From Nematopogon swammerdamellus (Eukaryota > Arthropoda > Insecta > Lepidoptera > Adelidae): a stretch of 64,000 nucleotides of DNA. The stretch lies in contig OX336340.1 of NCBI GenBank assembly GCA_946902875.1, forward strand, positions 9,715,566 to 9,779,565, written 5' to 3'. This document shows positions 32,462 through 43,782 of this stretch, piece by piece. Within the stretch, counting starts at the first letter, position 1. Each line of letters begins with the position of its first letter. The notes under the pieces are model-generated. The model searched no databases. It was not told the DNA's origin and saw only the letters and a program-made list of their open reading frames with translations. The position numbers and the translations under genes are program-made.

Positions 32462-34738
32462 AAACACAATACATATAGAGTGGAACAATATGGTGTATTT
32501 TGTTGTTAAGCCATAGTACCTACGTAAGTACTCGTAGGTATCATAGTATAGAACAATAAGCGTTATCTATCTCTCATGTTTGCGCAGCACAGGTCTAGAT
32601 AAAGCTAGGACACGATATTATATGACGTAAGCACTTTTCGCTATGGTGGACGAGAACATATTGGTTGGATGTCAAAATTGCAAATTAAAAAAAAAACCGA
32701 CCCGTTTTGGGTCGGTTTTTTTTTTAACTTGTTTTAAGTTAAAAATAATTTCCGTTCAGTTACTTACTTAAAGGCGTCGGCGAACCACTAAGTAAATAAC
32801 CACGCAGTTCCGGGTTCCGAATAATTTGTTGCTGCGATAGAGTTGCAATGAAATTTGCAAAGAGTTTGTTATGGAAATTTGTACATAAATGGAGGTACAT
32901 AAGTTGCATTGCAGTTCATAAATATAAGACAGAGATAGCACTTTATAAGACTAGCAAGAGTTAGAGTTCCCGGGTCCTGGCTATGGCGAACGAAAGTATA
33001 ATTTTAATGTACGATATGCTTGTAATTTGTGCGAATGATTTCTAGTAAACATAGTGAGTTAGTTAATAAAAAAATAGGTTATCTTGAAATCAGTCATTCC
33101 ATCCCGTACAATGGCTTGAGTTTTAGTGTCACCGCTGGTATGACAGACCTACGAACGCCTACGAAAGTCTATCTATAGGCTGGTGAGCAGAGAGGGTAGG
33201 GGAGGGGCAACGAATTACTTTTGCGCTACAAATAAGCTGTTCTTAGATTAAAATCTGTGAATTTATATGAAACATCAGGTTTTAGATTGTATCGTATTAA
33301 TCGAAATCATAATTTATTAAAATGTACTTAAGCGCAACATTATTAGCATATGTGGCAGCGGTTGTCACGATCACCTTCGTTGACTTCTTGAATACCTATG
33401 AAAAATTCGAATGTTTTGGATGATATTTCTAATTTAAAAAAAAACCGTTTAAAAATACAATGTACTGTATATGATCAAGACGAAATTGTGAATAATTTCA
33501 CCAATGACCCAACCCAAAAGTAACCACTCTTTTATGTTATGTTACTCTTTTATGTTATCCCTTCGAAAGAGTTAGTCAAGAACGTTATAGAATTAGTTAT
33601 ACCTGCCAGTGCTATAGCGCGGTTCATTAATAAATTCTCCAAGCATCTATGCTCATAGATAGCGCTTCCGGTTACTATCAGAAATTAGAAACGTGAAGTT
33701 AGATCAGGTTCACGCAGGCGGCCGGCCGCCGCGGCCGCACCACTGGGGCGCGGCGGCGCCGGCGGCGGCGCGCGGCGCGGTGCGACGCTCTAGCAGGTGG
33801 TGCCAATGTATCTACAGATAAGTATGCCAATCACATTCATGTAAGGAAGTATTATGTAGGCATCTCAACTCCTGCTATATAAGTATATAGGTTTAAATTT
33901 ATACATACTGGTCAAGTTAAATAGGTAAATATTTCAGTGCCGACTTGCTCTAACAATCGATGAAATGGAGATGAATCTGAAATGTTTGCCAACTTGAGCT
34001 AAGTATATGGGTCTATACATACATATAGCATAACTGCATGTAATGTAATATTTAATTCTCTTGAGCGTTATCGTTCTCCGGCTTCCTGGCTCCCACATCT
34101 GTGCCTCTACTCTACGGCTAATAGCTTTGTTTGTATTGTGATTATCTATTACTTATCAATAAGATTTACGACTTATGATACGAATTCATAGAAAACAATC
34201 CATTGGAGAACCTCATAAATTTCATCAATTAATGTTAATCGGGTTGAAGTATTGCACTAGCGCTGGTGTTTGTTCTGCTTCAGAATACGTTATTAGTTAG
34301 TCACGGACTACTTTCAGGTAAATCTGTTGAATGAGGATTTTGTATTCAGCCGTTACACCGCCTCGTGACTTTATGCATGCAGTAGGCTACGATAGGTCAA
34401 CGTGGTGGTTGTCTTTTACGTCGTTTATTATTATTGAATTCACTTCGAATGTTGACGACGTGTTTTGGCTTGTCTTGGTAGTATAAAAGTCAAAATTGAA
34501 ACAAGTAAAACCACGAGTACCTACAACATTTATGATATCGATAATCGACATCCTACAAAGCTTGCAATTATCATTTGTATTATTTTTATTCTTTTATTTC
34601 ACATTTTTTTTTAATTTTATATTAAGTAATGTTACATAGTTATATTACCTATTACTAAAAAGTAATAAAAATATACAAAATTAATACAATTATTTTTATT
34701 ATTTTTAGAATCATCCACTCTGTAATCTGTTTGCTAAG
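32462..34738. other. No gene seen
   Basis: AT-rich DNA with a short A-run/T-run hairpin at 32687-32725, a repeat fragment at 32768-32815 matching 7161-7200, and an abrupt GC-rich block at 33716-33790 (ggccggccgccgcggccgc and similar). Confidence 0.4.
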
Positions 34739-35044
34739 GTGAAACCCACAGAGCATCAAATGCGCGCGCCCCTCCTAGAGGCGCCCTGAGCGCGATTTCT
34801 CTACAACGCCGTTGAAGCCTGTGGGCGTGGCCTATGACTTACATATGTGTGTTGTGCGTGTGCATTTGTTTTGTGCGTGTGCCTAACTTGCTCCTCTTTG
34901 TGTGTAGTGTCGATACTAGCACACACACACACATACGAAGCGCTAGCAGCACTGCGTGTAGTTTTTGGGTTTCAAATATTATCGCTTAGGGCGTCTCTAG
35001 TAGGGGGCGCGCGCGGAAGGTATTTGATGCTCTGTGGTGAAACC
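34739..35044. mobile_element. hAT-type MITE with 8-bp target duplication
   Basis: Terminal inverted repeats cacagagcatcaaat (34747-) and its complement (-35036), with further inner pairing (gcgcgcccc...agaggcgccct / agggcgtctct...ggggcgcgcgc). Flanked by the direct repeat gtgaaacc (34739-34746 and 35037-35044). An 8-bp duplication plus a CA..AG-type end fits the hAT superfamily. The 290-bp interior has only low-complexity frames. Confidence 0.8.
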
Positions 35045-35049
35045 CTTAG

Positions 35050-35300
35050 ACGACTGATCATCTGAGGTGAAACCGCACAGCGGACGCGGCAGCGGAGCGG
35101 GAGGCGGCGCGCGGCGGAGGCGCGGCGCGCGGAGGCGGCACCACGCGCGACACAAACTTGTCCGTCCATTCGAAATTGCTAGCCGCACCGCGCAACGCCG
35201 CCTCCTCCGCCGCCCCCGCCTCCGCCTCCGCCGCCATGCCGCGTCGCTCCGCTGCACTGCAGTGCCGCAAGGTCCGGTCTCACCTTCTGGTCAAGATAAT
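35050..35300 (+). promoter_or_regulatory. GC-rich block, possible promoter or first exon
   Basis: Very GC-rich, CpG-rich. A short frame with a favourable start context (gccgccATGccg, ATG near 35236) reads MPRRSAALQCRKVRSHLLVK and stops. Overlapping arginine/alanine-rich frames on both strands look compositional. A third 'gtgaaacc' occurs at 35069. No splice donor of good quality was found, so this remains a weak regulatory call. Confidence 0.2.
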
Positions 35301-35698
35301 TTAATCTAACCCGAAACTCTATATTATTATGGCATTAGTCGATGTCTTGACTTTTCTCAAACTTCAGTAGGTGTCGTCGGTAATGGCCGTGACAATGTTC
35401 TTATAAAATAAAATGATAATGTTTTCGGTCGAATGTCTGAAGACTAAAGTCTCCAAAATACGTTCAACCTAGCGATTCGTTGACATAAAGTTTCCTTGAC
35501 ACCAGTGTGTCACCACCTGCCTGCCTGACTCATGACAACCAGCATGAGGTAGTCAGCGCACGGAGGGCCCGTTATATTTTATGATCGTGTTACCTTAATG
35601 ACTCAGGTGCGCTGGTTTCTGCTGGGCTTGTCCTGCGCAGAAGTGCGTCATGTAGAGTGTCAAATTAATTAATCAACATTAGAGAGAAGTGTGCAAAC

Positions 35699-35738
35699 TC
35701 GATGTGTGAGTCTGACTCGCACTTGGCCGGTTTTTATG
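35699..35738 (+). repeat. Lepidoptera-type GTCT element, 3' end only
   Basis: gtgtgagtctgactcgcact followed by tggccggtttttat, the terminal signature of the family. Confidence 0.7.
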
Positions 35739-35739
35739 G

Positions 35740-35885
35740 TCCTGGACATTCAAGGGAACAGGGACAGGTAGGGCGACGGCATCAAGTCGGTCGGCAGAAA
35801 GCAATGGTTCCGTACTGCTAAAGACCGGGAGGGCTGGAGTAAAATTGGAGAGGCGTATATTCAGCAGTGCATGCATACACGCTGA
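35740..35885 (+). mobile_element. RTE-type LINE C-terminal fragment
   Basis: Plus-strand fragment matching the C-terminal block at 57334-57631: gacggcatcaagtcggtcgg, cagaaagcaatggttccgta, ctggagtaaaattggagagg, cgtatattcagcagtg. Frame is broken upstream. Confidence 0.7.
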
Positions 35886-36214
35886 CTAACATTCATTCAT
35901 TCTGCGCTTATGCGAGAATTATTATAGGCATCCATGAACCAATTTTTTTCCGGATTATTGAAGTATTTTATTTATTTTTTGACATTGTACTACAATGTGG
36001 TATGAATATTTATAATTGACATGACTTGATACGATATGTATCAACAATTTCTGACAAAGGCTCTATACACCTGATTTTATTTATACTTTTACTTTTACTT
36101 TTGATTTTATGTGGTCAGAATTATCAAGCTTAAAATTATAGTTATTCTAGCTCTCAAACTATATCTTAACACTGTAAGCGGTGTCTATTGTGTAGCTAGT
36201 CACAATGTATTGTA
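35886..36214. other. No gene seen
   Basis: AT-rich; no feature recognised. Confidence 0.4.
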
Positions 36215-36365
36215 ATTGAAGACGTTAAAAAAGAACCCTGCGAAGTTTCTTGCCGGCTCTTCTTTGTGGGTGTAATCGAACCGGATTGTAAAAACTAAAC
36301 AGGACAAATTCAAGCTTAGTGTACTACCATACGAATGATGAATAAAGAATAAAGAATAAAGAATA
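36215..36365 (+). mobile_element. LINE 3' UTR-like fragment with AATAAAG tail
   Basis: ctgcgaagtttcttgccggc, tcttctttgtgggtg, then three aataaag units (36342-36362). The 'gaagtttcttgccggctctt' phrase plus a simple tail is familiar from insect LINE 3' ends. Confidence 0.45.
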
Positions 36366-36599
36366 TTTATTTACATTACTTATTAATTTTCGTCACCTTG
36401 ATATACCTACTTACATAAAAAACATAATAATTAATATATAATATAATATAATATATGGAAAATTATATTATATTATAAGGAGAATATTACTAGCAAAGGA
36501 TTAACTGGAATAAATGTTATTCTGCAATATAAGTTTGCGTTCTGCACCGTCAAATAGCATTAGTACAATTCAATACATACAAGTAAGTGTCAGTGCTTG

Positions 36600-36705
36600 C
36601 CGCCCGGCCGGCCGCCCGCCCACAACACAGCCGGCCGCCCGCCTGCCCGCCCACAACACAGCCGGCCGCCCGCCTGCCCGCCCACAACACAGCCGGCCGC
36701 GGCGG
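36600..36705 (+). repeat. GC-rich 31-bp minisatellite, about three units
   Basis: Unit ccggccgcccgcctgcccgc + ccacaacacag, two full units and one shortened first unit, ending at ccggccgcggcgg. The open frames across it (PARPQHSR-type) are translations of the repeat. Confidence 0.85.
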
Positions 36706-37138
36706 AGCCGTCACTTATCATTAACTATCAAAGAATTGTGATGCAGTCAGCTCGCAACATTTCACTGTTTACTGGTAATTCCGGTAAACGTAAGTAGATA
36801 TGTTCCGCTTAAAAATAAGGTCATCAAATAAATCAAAAGGCTACGCCGGAACTACGAACCAAAAGTGTGTCTTTTGGTTGATTTCATTCGAAAGCGTTTG
36901 CTACTATTATTTGTTCTTCATATATATAACGTTTTATTTATACGCAAAAAGTATACAATTTTAAATTACCTACAACGCAAACTTATTTGTATTCGCGAGT
37001 AAATTTTTAACCGAAACATATGAAACAATTAAAATATAACGAACTTGTATTTTTGTTTTGTTAATCCGATCGGTTCAATAAACAATTACACAGCACACAC
37101 TGACCACAAATGGAAGGGTGAAATTCACAGGACAGTTC
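36706..37138. other. No gene seen
   Basis: No feature recognised. Confidence 0.4.
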
Positions 37139-37425
37139 ATAAAAAACTGTTTAAAAAAAATATTGAACCGACTTCAAACCCTAAAAAGTATTACAATAAT
37201 ATTTTGATCTTGAGTAGAAGGCGGTATAAAAGCACAAAAGTCCCCATCTATAAATTTTCAGGTGTGCTTTTGAAAGGACCACCCCTGAGATAGGGTATAT
37301 CTCATGAAAAAAAGAATCATTAAAATCGGTTGAGAATTGGCGGAGAAATCGAGTAACATACGAGTACACAAAAAAAAAATACACACGAACCTCCTCCCTT
37401 TCGCTGTTGGAAGTCAGTTGATGAT
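37139..37425 (+). repeat. Dispersed repeat P
   Basis: aaaactgtttaaaaaaaata, ttgaaccgacttcaaacc, gcacaaaagtccccatctat, aaattttcaggtgtgct and an end at gctgttggaagtcag. The first half is the same sequence that forms each arm of the foldback at 46352-46612. Confidence 0.6.
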
Positions 37426-37915
37426 TTATTTATTATAGACAATTAATTAGGTATATATAATTAGTATTTAATCACGAATACTTTCAATGTCCTTGAAATT
37501 GCCATCTATGAGAATTTACAATTAGTTACTTAATTTGGTAGTCCAAATAGAGTTCATGGTCAGGTCAACACCGTGAATTCGGAGATGTCCGTATTCGTTA
37601 AATTAATGCACAAATAAATAAAAATAGATTTAATTAACCACCTTCGTCAATAAGTCTCAAGAGTGTGTGTCTTCAGACCATCTCAGTATGGCGAGACCGC
37701 GGCATTGTTTCAGTCTACCCCATCGCGAGACGAGCGCGAGGTTTTATTTTACGGAACTTCTTCCTAAAATTAAGTAAAAACTGTATATGTATACTTACAT
37801 AATGTATGATTGGCCGCGCCGCGCCGATATCAATCAATAGGTACTAATAATAAATTTGTAAGGGATGGTCGTGGAGTAAGTTACTTTGTTTTACGAGATA
37901 TTGCGTTTCTAGGCT
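37426..37915. other. No gene seen
   Basis: No feature recognised. Confidence 0.4.
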
Positions 37916-38225
37916 GTATGTATGATCCTAAAAATAATTTGAGGATTTTTAGAAATATTTTCTGTATGTATGTTCCTCCATAACTCTTAAACCGATCATC
38001 CGAATTTGATGAAACTTAGTACAAGCACATACATATATCTATAAGGGACACAGGATAGACTAAAAAAAAATTATGTTCCGGTTACGCCGAGGGTTACGCT
38101 AAGACGTGGCTCTCATACAAACCGAATTGTTCCGCGCACCGAAATAAAGGTACGGTAGCGGGCTTACTTACTTTCTTCTTTTTAAATACGAATTTCACGC
38201 GAGTGAAGCCGCGGGCAAAAGCTAG
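37916..38225 (+). repeat. Dispersed Lepidoptera-type repeat
   Basis: ataactcttaaaccgatcat, ccgaatttgatgaaactt and the terminal gaagccgcgggcaaaagcta, the same kind of ending as 1325-1560. Confidence 0.5.
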
Positions 38226-41200
38226 TCTATAAATAAACCTGACAACCCCGCGTGAGTACATGCATAATTGTTTATTTGACATCTAATTGCTGTAGGTAGA
38301 GTTCATAAAATAAATAACTACGGAACCTTGGCCAGAGATGCGTCGAGTAGCTCTTTGATCGCACTCGCGACAGGCCGAGCTGTCTGTTGTAAATTAATAA
38401 AGTCATCAAAAGTGCGTCAAGGCTCGTTTCCGAGTCACCGCCGCCGTTTTCGGAAGCCGCAGTTTGATGAAAAGCCCAAGGTCCGATGACACTTTATATA
38501 AAGAATTTAACCGTGAGAATAAAGTTGGCGTCCACGCACACAATGACGCTCGTGAGATGTACACAAGTAATAGGATGATATCACACGTTGCATCAGAATC
38601 CGCAGTATGGTAAATCGTTTGTCTATCTATACATATAATATGCAATTGCGCAAACGCATATTGGAGGACGAACGTCTTGTGGATATTCCAGTTGATGTCC
38701 AAGCATTTTTGCGTTGCCTTGTTGTACTATATTTTTGCATGTGCAAGTAGTTAAACTAAACTGCGCGTAATAAAATCAAATAATTTCCAATAGAAAAAAC
38801 ACAATTATTTTTGTATTTTTTGGAAGAAGTTACCGTTCAATATTTACCTACACACGTTATTTCGGAAAACAGGTAAAGAATTTTTATCTAAGGTACACAG
38901 AACCGAAATATTTCATAAAATGTATCAATGAGCCTTGCTATTTAGGGAGACGGATTAGCTTCAATCTACACTATGCTTGTCAAACACTAGAGCTGATCTC
39001 ATAGGTGCGAGTAATGCGAAGAACTAACAGTTGTCGACATTGAGTTCTACATAATATAACAAATGGGTCAATCAAACTCGATCAATGACATACCTCTGCT
39101 CGGTTAATGAGCTTATTACAGGTTTAAACGATGTTATTACTTCTCTGCAATCATTATTTAACGATACGTTTATAGAAAACACAATACAGAATATTTCGTA
39201 CTATGGATTTGTATATGAAAACACTATGAATACAAAACATGTTCTTAAAAATAATAGGTATAATTAATCGTGCGTATGTATTTCTGCAGCGTAACTAAAA
39301 CTGAAGGTAATTATTATTTATTTGAATCCAGTTTAGTGTTATCAGATGTGTTATCGCTACTGTTATCGCCCGGAATGCTGTTTATCGCGTTTCTGGGTAG
39401 AAACTATGTAATTCGGTTGCAAATATTGCCTCATCTGATTCTCTGCATCTTACGTTGATACATTGTTCGCAATAAGTTTCAGTTATATGAACGGCTATTA
39501 GCTGTGCCCGCGGCTCTACTCGCGGATAAATCGGTTTAATAGCAAATCGGTTCTGAATCGAAAATCATTGAATTTTCTCCGACTGTGTTCGCTTTCGGAC
39601 TCACTGCAGCTTAGCTCATATGAATAATGGCGTGATATTATATAGCCTATATAACCTTACGGAGACATGTCGTGTTACACACGTGAAAACGGCAAGTAAA
39701 TAAATAGGTTGAGCTATTCTTGACTAATAATAAGCCAACATGCGAGTACATACACACACACAGACGGCATACGTTGGATGTATGTAGGTATATTACGTAG
39801 AGAGAAGAAGAGAGATGGAGAAGATTGTGACAAGCAGGACAGAATAGATAATAACTAGCAAGCAGCCAACCAAACAAAGGAAAACACATAACATAGTGAA
39901 TATAGAATATAACATAAACTCTTTATTGCACACAATTGAAAGAAGTACTTAAACAAGGAGGATATACTTAAACGATTAGAAACAAGAAATACAGGAGTGC
40001 GCAAAGGCGGACTTATCACTGCAAGTGCTTTCTTCCAGGCAACCTTTGTGTGATGAATATCCTTCAAATAAACATCTTGTTTTATAGTAGGAAGGCAGCT
40101 AAAACAAATATATATTTCGTGCTTATGATAGACACACTTGATAATGTATATATAAGCAGGCTTGGAGAAACTTGACACGTTTTTACGTCACTTAAGTTCA
40201 GGTTCATTGAAAAATATAATTGTATGGAAGTAGGTTTTTGACGAGAAGAGTTATGTATTAGTTTGAATATTTGAGGAATTATTATTATTATTGAATAATT
40301 TAATTTTAAATTAATTCTTTCGTTAATAATAATATTATTAAATTTTATGAACATTCCAATTTGAAAATGCTTCACGACTCTACCGCCGCGCCGCTTGGCT
40401 CGTCGTCGCGCGCCATTGCAGATGAGACATGCCTGCACAAAAACATGTCACCTCTCGGCGAAAAGTGAAAATAATATTGACCCGACGAGCACACCGGCCG
40501 CACGAGCCAGCGAGAACTCAACGTTGGGCCTACATACACGCTGGCACACTGCAGCAGAGAAACTGGGTCGGGCGGAGCAAAGATAACGTCACGAGTTATT
40601 GGACTAAGCGGATTATTTTCTTATGCGAAACGCTGTTAGAAAAAACTATCGGTGAACTTTCATTACGCCGCCAGTCAGTACACGGTAATTTGATTTACCA
40701 TTGGTGGTTTTTTAAGAATATAAAAATGCGTGAGAACCTCTAAAAATTATGGACGAGTATTAAGTGATATTCTATTCTGTTCTATTCTATAGTCTATTAC
40801 ACAGATAAACGAAAACTAAAAAATATACTTTCGTACTCTACATTTTTAGCGAGCAATCACGTGACATATTGACATTGATCACGTTTATTAAAAATTCACT
40901 TGCAAATAATAGATTAATGTATAGCTTAACCGTACAAGAGGTGCAATGCAGGAGCTGCTAGGTACTGAATCCAGTGGAGCTTCCTGCACTGTGGGCATAC
41001 GCATATGTAGGCATTAATAATTAACGTTGACTTCAGATAGGCAGTCCTACTTCAGTGTATAAATAGCTATGAACATCGTGCTCCCACTTGTATGTAGATG
41101 GAGGCGCTTGCTCAATTAAAATATCTAGTATCGTTCTGTAAGTACGAGTGCGTCCATTCTAGCTTACGCATTTTCCTAATTGGCCTTGTAATGTATTTTC

Positions 41201-41487
41201 AGAAGTTTTTGTCTCCTTTCGTTTGTGAACATTTTTTCCTCTCGATTTTCGGCTCCTTTCTTCCTCACCCTCAACATCTATTTTACCTACCTACTCAAAA
41301 ACAAACAAACAGAATTTCTTGCTTTTAGGCGAGGCAGATTAATTACTTATGCAGCTTCGTTAACATTTTCAAATTCGCGTTGTGATTTTTAAGATTCAGG
41401 ATTAAGCAAAATAGTAAAAAGAAAGAAAGAATGAAATGAAGATAGAGATTTAAGATATAATGCACGATCTGCATTTCAGACGCAGCT
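38226..41487. other. Unique-looking DNA, no gene seen
   Basis: Many short overlapping frames on both strands without domains. An AT-rich TAAT-dense patch at 40274-40345 could hold homeodomain-type sites but is indistinguishable from base composition. A GC-richer block lies at 40380-40580. Confidence 0.35.
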
Positions 41488-41637
41488 GAAAGCTGGCGCG
41501 TGCACAGTACTCACACCAATGCAATTGTGTAAGTGCGAGTGAGACAGATTGGGTTTTCGTGATGCGTATGCCCCGATCTGTCTCACTCGCACTTGCACAA
41601 TTGCATTGGTATGAGTACTGTGCACGCGCCAGCTTTC
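41488..41637. repeat. 62-bp hairpin (26-nt loop)
   Basis: Arms 41488-41549 and 41576-41637 match at 60 of 62 positions by my alignment (mismatches in cacacc/catacc and gtgtaag/gtgcaag). No coding content, no clear target duplication. Candidate young snap-back element or hairpin-RNA source. Confidence 0.9.
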
Positions 41638-42174
41638 GTTAACCGACCTGTAATTCATCTCATGGTAAAATCACAAAATGTAACACTACGTAGTGTAGAT
41701 ACTATGAGGAATGTTCGCCTGTCAATTTCGAACCCGGAAGAGTTAACCTCCTAGACAAGCTAATAAAACATAATAAAACTTGCCGAATTCCCCACTTTAC
41801 GATCCATAAATATTGAGTGTCGCTGTGACGCTGAAGTGGATGAAGCATTTTCTTAATTTGTCCACTAGCAAGCTAGACACACCACGAGCGCGCATGCCTG
41901 CTGCGTCTCCGTGGAGATTTTACGATTGCCACTGGGCGTGTGTGTGCCAGCCTTTGTTACACTCATTGGTAGTAGCTGGCATCAATTTGTTTGGCATTTA
42001 TTGTATCACACAGCGACAGGTAACAGCGGATAACATTCCTAGAAATCGCTAGAGAATAGAATAGAAATACCTTGTTGCTCCTAGGTAGTTTATTATCCTC
42101 GCCGGCCTTCCAAACCTTCCTACCACCAATCTTATCCAGTATTCGATTACTGTGACGAGGTTTTCGCATTAAAA
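41638..42174. other. No gene seen
   Basis: The 79-residue frame at 41813-42052 has no domain. Confidence 0.35.
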
Positions 42175-42595
42175 GCATTAAATTTTCGGTAGCTTCTATA
42201 AAAAAACTCAAAAAATATGAAGTTGTTGGCCATTTTTGACTACGAACAATAAATACTACAACAAGTGTTTTTTCAATTCAATTTCGTAACGTTGCCGTTA
42301 TAGTATTTCGCCAGTTAAGTGACGCAATCATTAATTAAATAATCAAAGTGTCGCTTAATCTGTAGTCAGGGCTCATCCGCCAGCAATACAATTTCCTGAA
42401 TAAGCATTAAATTTTCGTTAGCTTCTATAAAAAAAAAACTCAAAATATATCAAGTTGTTGGCCATTTTTGACTACGAACAATAAATACTACAAGTGTTTT
42501 TTCAATTCAATTTCGTAACGTTGCGGTTATAGTATTTGGCCAGTTAAGTGACACAATCATTAATTAAATAATCAAAGTGTCGCTTAATCTGTAGT
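42175..42595 (+). repeat. Tandem duplication, 229-bp period
   Basis: Copies 42175-42366 and 42404-42595 start gcattaaattttcg and end cgcttaatctgtagt. They differ by scattered substitutions and small indels (for example aaaaaaa versus aaaaaaaaa, acaacaagtg versus acaagtg). The 37-bp between them is single copy, so the duplicated unit probably began near 42138 or the spacer was lost on one side. Confidence 0.9.
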
Positions 42596-42847
42596 AAATT
42601 TTAATTTAACGATTAAAGTGTTCAATTATCGCACCTGCACCTGTGTCGGTCGCCCACGAGTGGGACGTGGACTACCTCACATATCTACAGGTGTCGCAGC
42701 CTGCGACTCGCAGGTGCTTAGACCAGAGACCTAAATACGCTCGGACATTCTTGTGAGAAGTGGTTACTGGTGCATTTTTAAAGACATTTCTCGTTTTTTG
42801 TGGAATTTGTATACTTATTTGTTTAATTTCAACCTTAATACAATGAA

Positions 42848-43192
42848 ATTATCCTATGAAAAATGCGGTCAAGTGCGAGTCGGGCCGCGAATAATAAGTA
42901 TTCGGTACCGCAACAGTAGGTACTACATTTTCCAGCATTACCTAAGTATACTTGTTCATCAATATTGGCGTTATGATACCCTGACTAAATTATTTTCGAT
43001 TAATACTTAAACAATAAAATCCGCATCTAAACCACAGTATTCGGCCATAATAAGTCTTAAGTATGCCAAATTTCAAGTCTTGTAGCTTGTACCGTTTGGC
43101 TCTGAGAACTTGCGACAGAACGGACAGACTGACAGACGGACAGACACCTGGGAAGTGAGGCCATAAATAGGTGTTCCAATTTTAACGTTTTT
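42848..43192 (-). repeat. Lepidoptera-type GTCT element
   Basis: Minus-strand copy: aaatgcggtcaagtgcgagt at one end, a (GACA)n tract (43120-43147) and 'caaatttcaagtcttgtagc' near the other. The 85-residue frame over it is incidental. Confidence 0.65.
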
Positions 43193-43427
43193 TATATGTT
43201 TTTACATACCACTATATTTTTACTTCCTTCCGTCGTCGTCGGTACTTTCTTGACAAGTTGTTGTTGACTTTCTTTACTCCCTAAAAAGTTGTAAGTCGGG
43301 TCAATGAATTAGACGACTAGCTGGCATGGCGGCGCCTCGCCGCGCGTGGATTCGCGAGGAGTGGGTGCTATTGCCTGTGTCTGATTTTCCATCGGACTTT
43401 TGGTCACAGCCCACCCGTTGCCGGCTT

Positions 43428-43782
43428 TTTATAAAATAAAAAAACCGGATAAGTGCGAGTCGAACTCGCGCACCGCAGAAGGTTCCGTATCGCCATGTCA
43501 TGGTCAGTGCTGCTTCATACTGTTTTCGGTAGATGGCGCGCATACACTTTTTAGTTTCTTGTATGGGGACCCCCGTGAATTATTTACTTTTTCTTATTTT
43601 TATTATTTGTTATATCGGCCATAATAACGCATATTCTGTGAAAATTTCAACGGGCTACCTATCACGGTTCAAGAGATACATACAGCCCTCAGACAGACAG
43701 ACGGACAGGCAGACAGACAGACAGACGGCGTCGGCTTAGTAATAGGGTCCCGTACGACGGATACGGAATCCTAAAAAAGTGA
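43428..43782 (-). repeat. Lepidoptera-type GTCT element, well-preserved copy
   Basis: Minus strand, from aaaccggataagtgcgagtc through ggttccgta, atttcaacgggctacctatc, a (CAGA)n tract (43691-43728) to gggtcccgtacg. It shows the full order of landmarks for the family in about 355 bp. Non-autonomous, no protein. Confidence 0.75.

Noticed and set aside
32687..32725. A-run, GC stem, T-run hairpin resembling a bacterial intrinsic terminator
   Set aside because: The window is eukaryotic nuclear DNA; this is more likely a repeat end or chance inverted repeat.
35054..35310. Several overlapping arginine/alanine-rich frames
   Set aside because: Same cause, GC-rich composition; no motif or splice context.
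40274..40345. Cluster of TAAT homeodomain sites
   Set aside because: Indistinguishable from AT-rich background composition.
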